A stretch of DNA of 7,344 nt from an archaeon. GTDB taxonomy: Archaea > B1Sed10-29 > WALL01. Location of the stretch: NCBI GenBank assembly GCA_030592525.1, contig JAUVIW010000049.1, forward strand, positions 1 through 7,344, given 5' to 3'. The notes beneath the pieces were generated by a model. That model made no database searches. It saw only the letters and a list, made by a program, of their open reading frames with translations, and had not been told where the DNA came from. Below, piece after piece: positions 5,341 through 7,344 of this stretch (position 1 is its first letter; the number at the start of each line of letters is the position of its first letter). Position numbers and translations under genes: made by a program.

Positions 5341-5763
5341 TTATTGAAGCGTTTTGAGGGCTTCCCAGTACCTGTCCCCTGCGTAGTGCAGGACCGTGAT
5401 GGTTTTGCCTTGTGGCTGTATGCCGTCCGTGATTACGATGCCTATGGCCAACTGCTTTTGGTTTTTCTCGTCCACGATTGAGACCAGCTCCCCTTTCTGG
5501 GGGGAGTCGTGCTTCACAATCCCCGGTCCCATGAGGTTAGCACCCTTGGCTATGAACGGCACCGCGCCCATGTCGATAACGACACGCTTCAGGCCGTTGT
5601 CCTGTGTGAGCCATGGCACGAGCTGTTCTTGGACTTTTAGTTTCCATGGCTTGCCGTCGCAGAGGTATGCTGTTGCGCTTTCGAACCGCACTTCCTCGGC
5701 GCGGGAGCCCTTTGGGTAGCCAAGTAGCTTTGCGTCGCGCTTGCTGATGGCAATGCGCTTCAC
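5341..5763 (-). CDS. PUA-domain RNA-binding protein, MCT-1/Tma20-like
   Basis: A 140-residue protein with a C-terminal PUA domain (about 60-137) matching the eukaryotic MCT-1/Tma20 family and its archaeal relatives. The diagnostic stretch VVIDMGAVPFIAKGANLMGP (61-80) corresponds to the 'VDKGAIKFVLSGANIMCPG' region of MCT-1, and VLHYAGDRYW (124-133) to its C-terminal 'LMHYLNDGLW'. In eukaryotes these proteins work on the small ribosomal subunit in initiation and recycling; the archaeal role is inferred to be ribosome-linked RNA binding. It follows S8e with the overlap GTGA, so the GTG start at 5763 shares three bases with the S8e stop. No Shine-Dalgarno motif is visible, and translation probably depends on ribosomes ending on S8e. 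The N-terminal domain is somewhat shorter than in MCT-1. Other PUA proteins, such as archaeosine transglycosylase-associated domains, are less likely given these motifs. Confidence 0.85.
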   Translation of the reverse strand: MKRIAISKRDAKLLGYPKGSRAEEVRFESATAYLCDGKPWKLKVQEQLVPWLTQDNGLKRVVIDMGAVPFIAKGANLMGPGIVKHDSPQKGELVSIVDEKNQKQLAIGIVITDGIQPQGKTITVLHYAGDRYWEALKTLQ

Positions 5764-6137
5764 AGCAAAACCGCGTTGACAACGCCGTGCTGGCCGGGTC
5801 TTGATGTTATCTTCGCGTCCCCGAGCTCTGTTTTGACAATGGCGCCCTTTGAGAGGACGTTCATCCTGACGTAGTGCCTGTTCGCGTCGTTCTCGACCAC
5901 GGTGAGAATCTTGCTTTTAGCGGTTTTCCCTGTCTTGGGGTCGAGCACGTTTATCATGTCAGTGCTCTTGAGCACTTGCTTAGTGTTCTTGCCGCGCGCC
6001 CCGATTGTTTTGCTCTTGGTCTCGCCTATAACGACGTTCTTTGCTTCGCGCCCTAGCTCTGCGAGGATCTTGTCGTTGCGCTTGTGGCGCTTTGCACCGG
6101 TCTTGGTGCGCTTGCTTTTTCCGTGTGACTCAGACAT
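5760..6137 (-). CDS. rps8e: 30S ribosomal protein S8e
   Basis: A 125-residue archaeal ribosomal protein S8e, a small-subunit protein found in archaea and eukaryotes but not bacteria. A basic N-terminus (GKSKRTKTGAKRHKR, 6-20) is followed by the family blocks ELGREAKNVVIGE (27-39), DPKTGKTAKSKILTVVEN (65-82), ANRHYVRMNVLSKGAIVKTE (84-103) and TSRPGQHGVVNAVLL (111-125), all typical. The usual start WQGRS is SHGKS here. The ATG at 6137 is chosen over an in-frame ATG at 6191 because AAAGGTG lies seven bases upstream and the family begins here; the longer start would run into the Cgi121 gene. It heads an operon with the PUA protein, with which it shares a GTGA overlap. Its promoter is not obvious and would have to lie within the divergent Cgi121 gene. 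Confidence 0.96.
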   Translation of the reverse strand: MSESHGKSKRTKTGAKRHKRNDKILAELGREAKNVVIGETKSKTIGARGKNTKQVLKSTDMINVLDPKTGKTAKSKILTVVENDANRHYVRMNVLSKGAIVKTELGDAKITSRPGQHGVVNAVLL

Positions 6138-6144
6138 TTTTAAA
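6137..6144 (+). promoter_or_regulatory. TATA-like box for the Cgi121 gene (leaderless spacing)
   Basis: TTTTTAAA centred about 26 bases before the Cgi121 ATG at 6167, so transcription should begin at the start codon. The Cgi121 ATG has no Shine-Dalgarno motif, in agreement. The box overlaps the S8e start codon and the spacer to its ribosome-binding site on the other strand. Inferred from spacing. Confidence 0.5.
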
Positions 6145-6151
6145 CACCTTT
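6145..6151 (-). promoter_or_regulatory. Ribosome-binding site of S8e
   Basis: AAAGGTG on the minus strand, seven bases before the ATG at 6137, complementary to the archaeal 16S tail. It decides the S8e start. Any transcript must begin upstream of it, that is inside or at the Cgi121 start. Confidence 0.7.
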
Positions 6152-6166
6152 GTTCAAAGTTGAAGT

Positions 6167-6571
6167 ATGATTTCAGGCGAGATTGACTCAACGCCTTACG
6201 CCTTTGGCGCCGTCCGCCTCCCTGCTCAATGGCAGTTTCCGGAGAGCGGGCTCACTGTCCAGCTTGTGAGGCTAGAAAGCGTTTACGGCCCTAGGCACGT
6301 GGTTAGTTCCGTTCACCAGTATTTAAAAGCCTTTGCCCAGGACACCGCTATTTCCCGTGATAAGAGCATTGAGCTGCTCTTAAGGCTGGGCGGCACGAGG
6401 CAGGTCAAGGACGCCTTGAAGCTGAAGCCTGAGCGTGACGCTGTGCTCGTTGTCGTGGGCTCCGGAGCGCCTGAGGAGTACGAGCGCATCTCTGCCGGCT
6501 GGGGGCAATTAGGCGATATTGAATCTGGGCCTGAGGAGTTGGACGCTATCGAGCGCTCACTCTTGCTCTAG
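6167..6571 (+). CDS. KEOPS complex subunit Cgi121
   Basis: A 134-residue protein matching the Cgi121/TPRKB family. The key block is TAISRDKSIELLLRLGGTRQ (60-79), the conserved 'ISR...E.LLYLAGTRQI..A' motif, after a helix with VVSSVHQYLKAF (45-56), and followed by a LVVVG strand (94-98). Cgi121 binds Bud32 in the KEOPS complex, which makes the N6-threonylcarbamoyladenosine at position 37 of tRNAs that read ANN codons; the archaeal subunit is known to bind the tRNA CCA end. At 134 residues it is a little short for the family, mostly at the N-terminus and C-terminus. The ATG at 6167 has no Shine-Dalgarno but is placed about 26 bases after a TATA-like box, so it may be leaderless. It diverges from S8e with 29 bases between start codons and its stop overlaps the PAS gene stop. 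Confidence 0.85.
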   Translation: MISGEIDSTPYAFGAVRLPAQWQFPESGLTVQLVRLESVYGPRHVVSSVHQYLKAFAQDTAISRDKSIELLLRLGGTRQVKDALKLKPERDAVLVVVGSGAPEEYERISAGWGQLGDIESGPEELDAIERSLLL

Positions 6572-7344
6572 TAGTCTGCCAGTTGTTTCTTGAGCGTTTT
6601 TATCTTCTTGTTCTTGGCGACGAGTGTCTTGTTCGCTTTCGCGAACTTCTTGATTGTGTTCGCCATATCCCTTGTTTGGTTACGGAGCGATTTGTTACTT
6701 TTCGCCAGCTTTTTCTCAAGCTCCTTACGCTCTGTGATGTCCCTGAAAAAGCCTAGCATGTACCTGTTTGTCCCTATGGTCACTAATTTGGAGTTGACAT
6801 CGCAGTAAATGATTTTGCCGCTCTTTTGTAGGATGGGGATGTTCTTGGCAATAGCTATCTTTCCTTGTGCCTGCTTTTTGAATTCGCTGAACACATATGA
6901 TAAGTCCTTTTTCGGGTGAATTTTGGTCACGCTAAGCTTAAGCAGTTCTGTTAGGGGGTAGCCTGTTATTTGGCATATTTTGGGGTTGGCAAACACGAAC
7001 TTTTTTGTTTTAGGGTCAGCTGCCAGGATACCATCGGTTGCACCCGTGAATATGCCCTTGAATTTTTCCTCGCTTTTCTCTAACGTTTTTTGTACGTTTT
7101 TTTGTTCTGTGATGTCTCTGACTGTGGCTTGTAGGAATGTTTTTCCGCCGACTGTCATCCTTGTTAGCAACACGGTTGCTGGGAAGTCTTTTCCTTGTTT
7201 GGTTTGGTGTGTCCATTCGAAGAAGTTTGAGCCTGTTTTCATGGCCTTCATTATCATTTTCTTTGCTTTGTTATTGGACAGTTGCCCATCAGGCTGTTTT
7301 TTGGGTGAGTACTGCCCTGGTCCTTTTGACGTGAACTCCTTCTC
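6568..7344 (-). CDS. PAS-domain sensor protein, C-terminal part (5' end outside window)
   Basis: The frame is open to the window edge, giving 258 visible residues, so the gene is partial at its start; ATG at 7257 is internal. The first visible PAS domain has the typical lines QPDGQLSNNKAKKMI and FFEWTHQTKQGKDFPA, ending in VRDITEQK. A second complete PAS domain (about 7074-6733) begins EEKFKGIFTGATDGILAADP, has NPKICQITGY, and ends in FFRDITERKELEKK. A Lys-rich coiled coil follows (about 6732-6580) and the protein then stops. PAS domains sense ligands, redox state or light and are usually tied to kinases. No HisKA histidine or ATPase motif is present, so this is either a stand-alone sensor or adaptor or a kinase that lost its end. 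The output could also lie in the missing N-terminus. Its TAG overlaps the Cgi121 TAG on the other strand. Confidence 0.9.
   Translation of the reverse strand, partial: EKEFTSKGPGQYSPKKQPDGQLSNNKAKKMIMKAMKTGSNFFEWTHQTKQGKDFPATVLLTRMTVGGKTFLQATVRDITEQKNVQKTLEKSEEKFKGIFTGATDGILAADPKTKKFVFANPKICQITGYPLTELLKLSVTKIHPKKDLSYVFSEFKKQAQGKIAIAKNIPILQKSGKIIYCDVNSKLVTIGTNRYMLGFFRDITERKELEKKLAKSNKSLRNQTRDMANTIKKFAKANKTLVAKNKKIKTLKKQLADY

Noticed and set aside
5330..5345. Terminator between the convergent lipoprotein and PUA genes
   Set aside because: Only five bases separate the stops and no T-run of note or hairpin is present on either strand.
6138..6191. Longer S8e start at 6191
   Set aside because: It would add 18 non-family residues, overlap the Cgi121 coding region and ignore the AAAGGTG before the ATG at 6137.

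Overview
The window reads as a piece of an archaeal chromosome. It carries a eukaryote/archaea-type ribosomal protein (S8e), a KEOPS subunit (Cgi121), an MCT-1/Tma20-like PUA protein, TATA-like boxes at archaeal spacing and Shine-Dalgarno motifs matching the archaeal 16S tail. Gene packing is very tight, with stop codons overlapping or a few bases apart. A small-genome DPANN-type or similar uncultivated archaeon is a guess; the lineage cannot be fixed from this sequence alone. No tRNA, rRNA, CRISPR array or insertion sequence was seen.

Layout. (1) 7-1527 (+): a 506-residue DNA-binding protein that looks like a double LAGLIDADG fold with both catalytic acids lost, followed by winged-helix segments and a C-terminal AT-hook. 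It resembles bacterial WhiA in concept. (2) 1511-3320 (-): a redox and protein-care operon in the order trxB (thioredoxin reductase), cyclophilin-type prolyl isomerase, ferritin-like/rubrerythrin-type protein. The genes are 1-3 bases apart and each downstream ribosome-binding site lies in the end of the gene before it. (3) 3321-3501: a divergent promoter region. (4) 3502-5335 (+): a two-gene surface operon, consisting of an exported protein with three Cys-rich modules and a caspase-like (clan CD) C-terminal domain with a candidate His/Cys pair, then an acidic lipoprotein with no arginine. (5) 5341-6137 (-): a translation operon, S8e then the PUA protein, joined by a GTGA start/stop overlap. 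(6) 6167-6571 (+): Cgi121 of the KEOPS tRNA-modification complex, probably leaderless, divergent from S8e. (7) 6568-7344 (-): the C-terminal part of a PAS-PAS-coiled-coil protein that runs off the window and ends where a kinase module would normally start.

The most unusual parts are the exported caspase-like protein with its lipoprotein partner and the dead-LAGLIDADG regulator. In the exported protein, none of 18 arginines uses CGC, whereas the five minus-strand genes between 1511 and 6137 use CGC for 23 of 30. This suggests a different history for the surface operon. The other genes look like ordinary archaeal housekeeping functions arranged very compactly.
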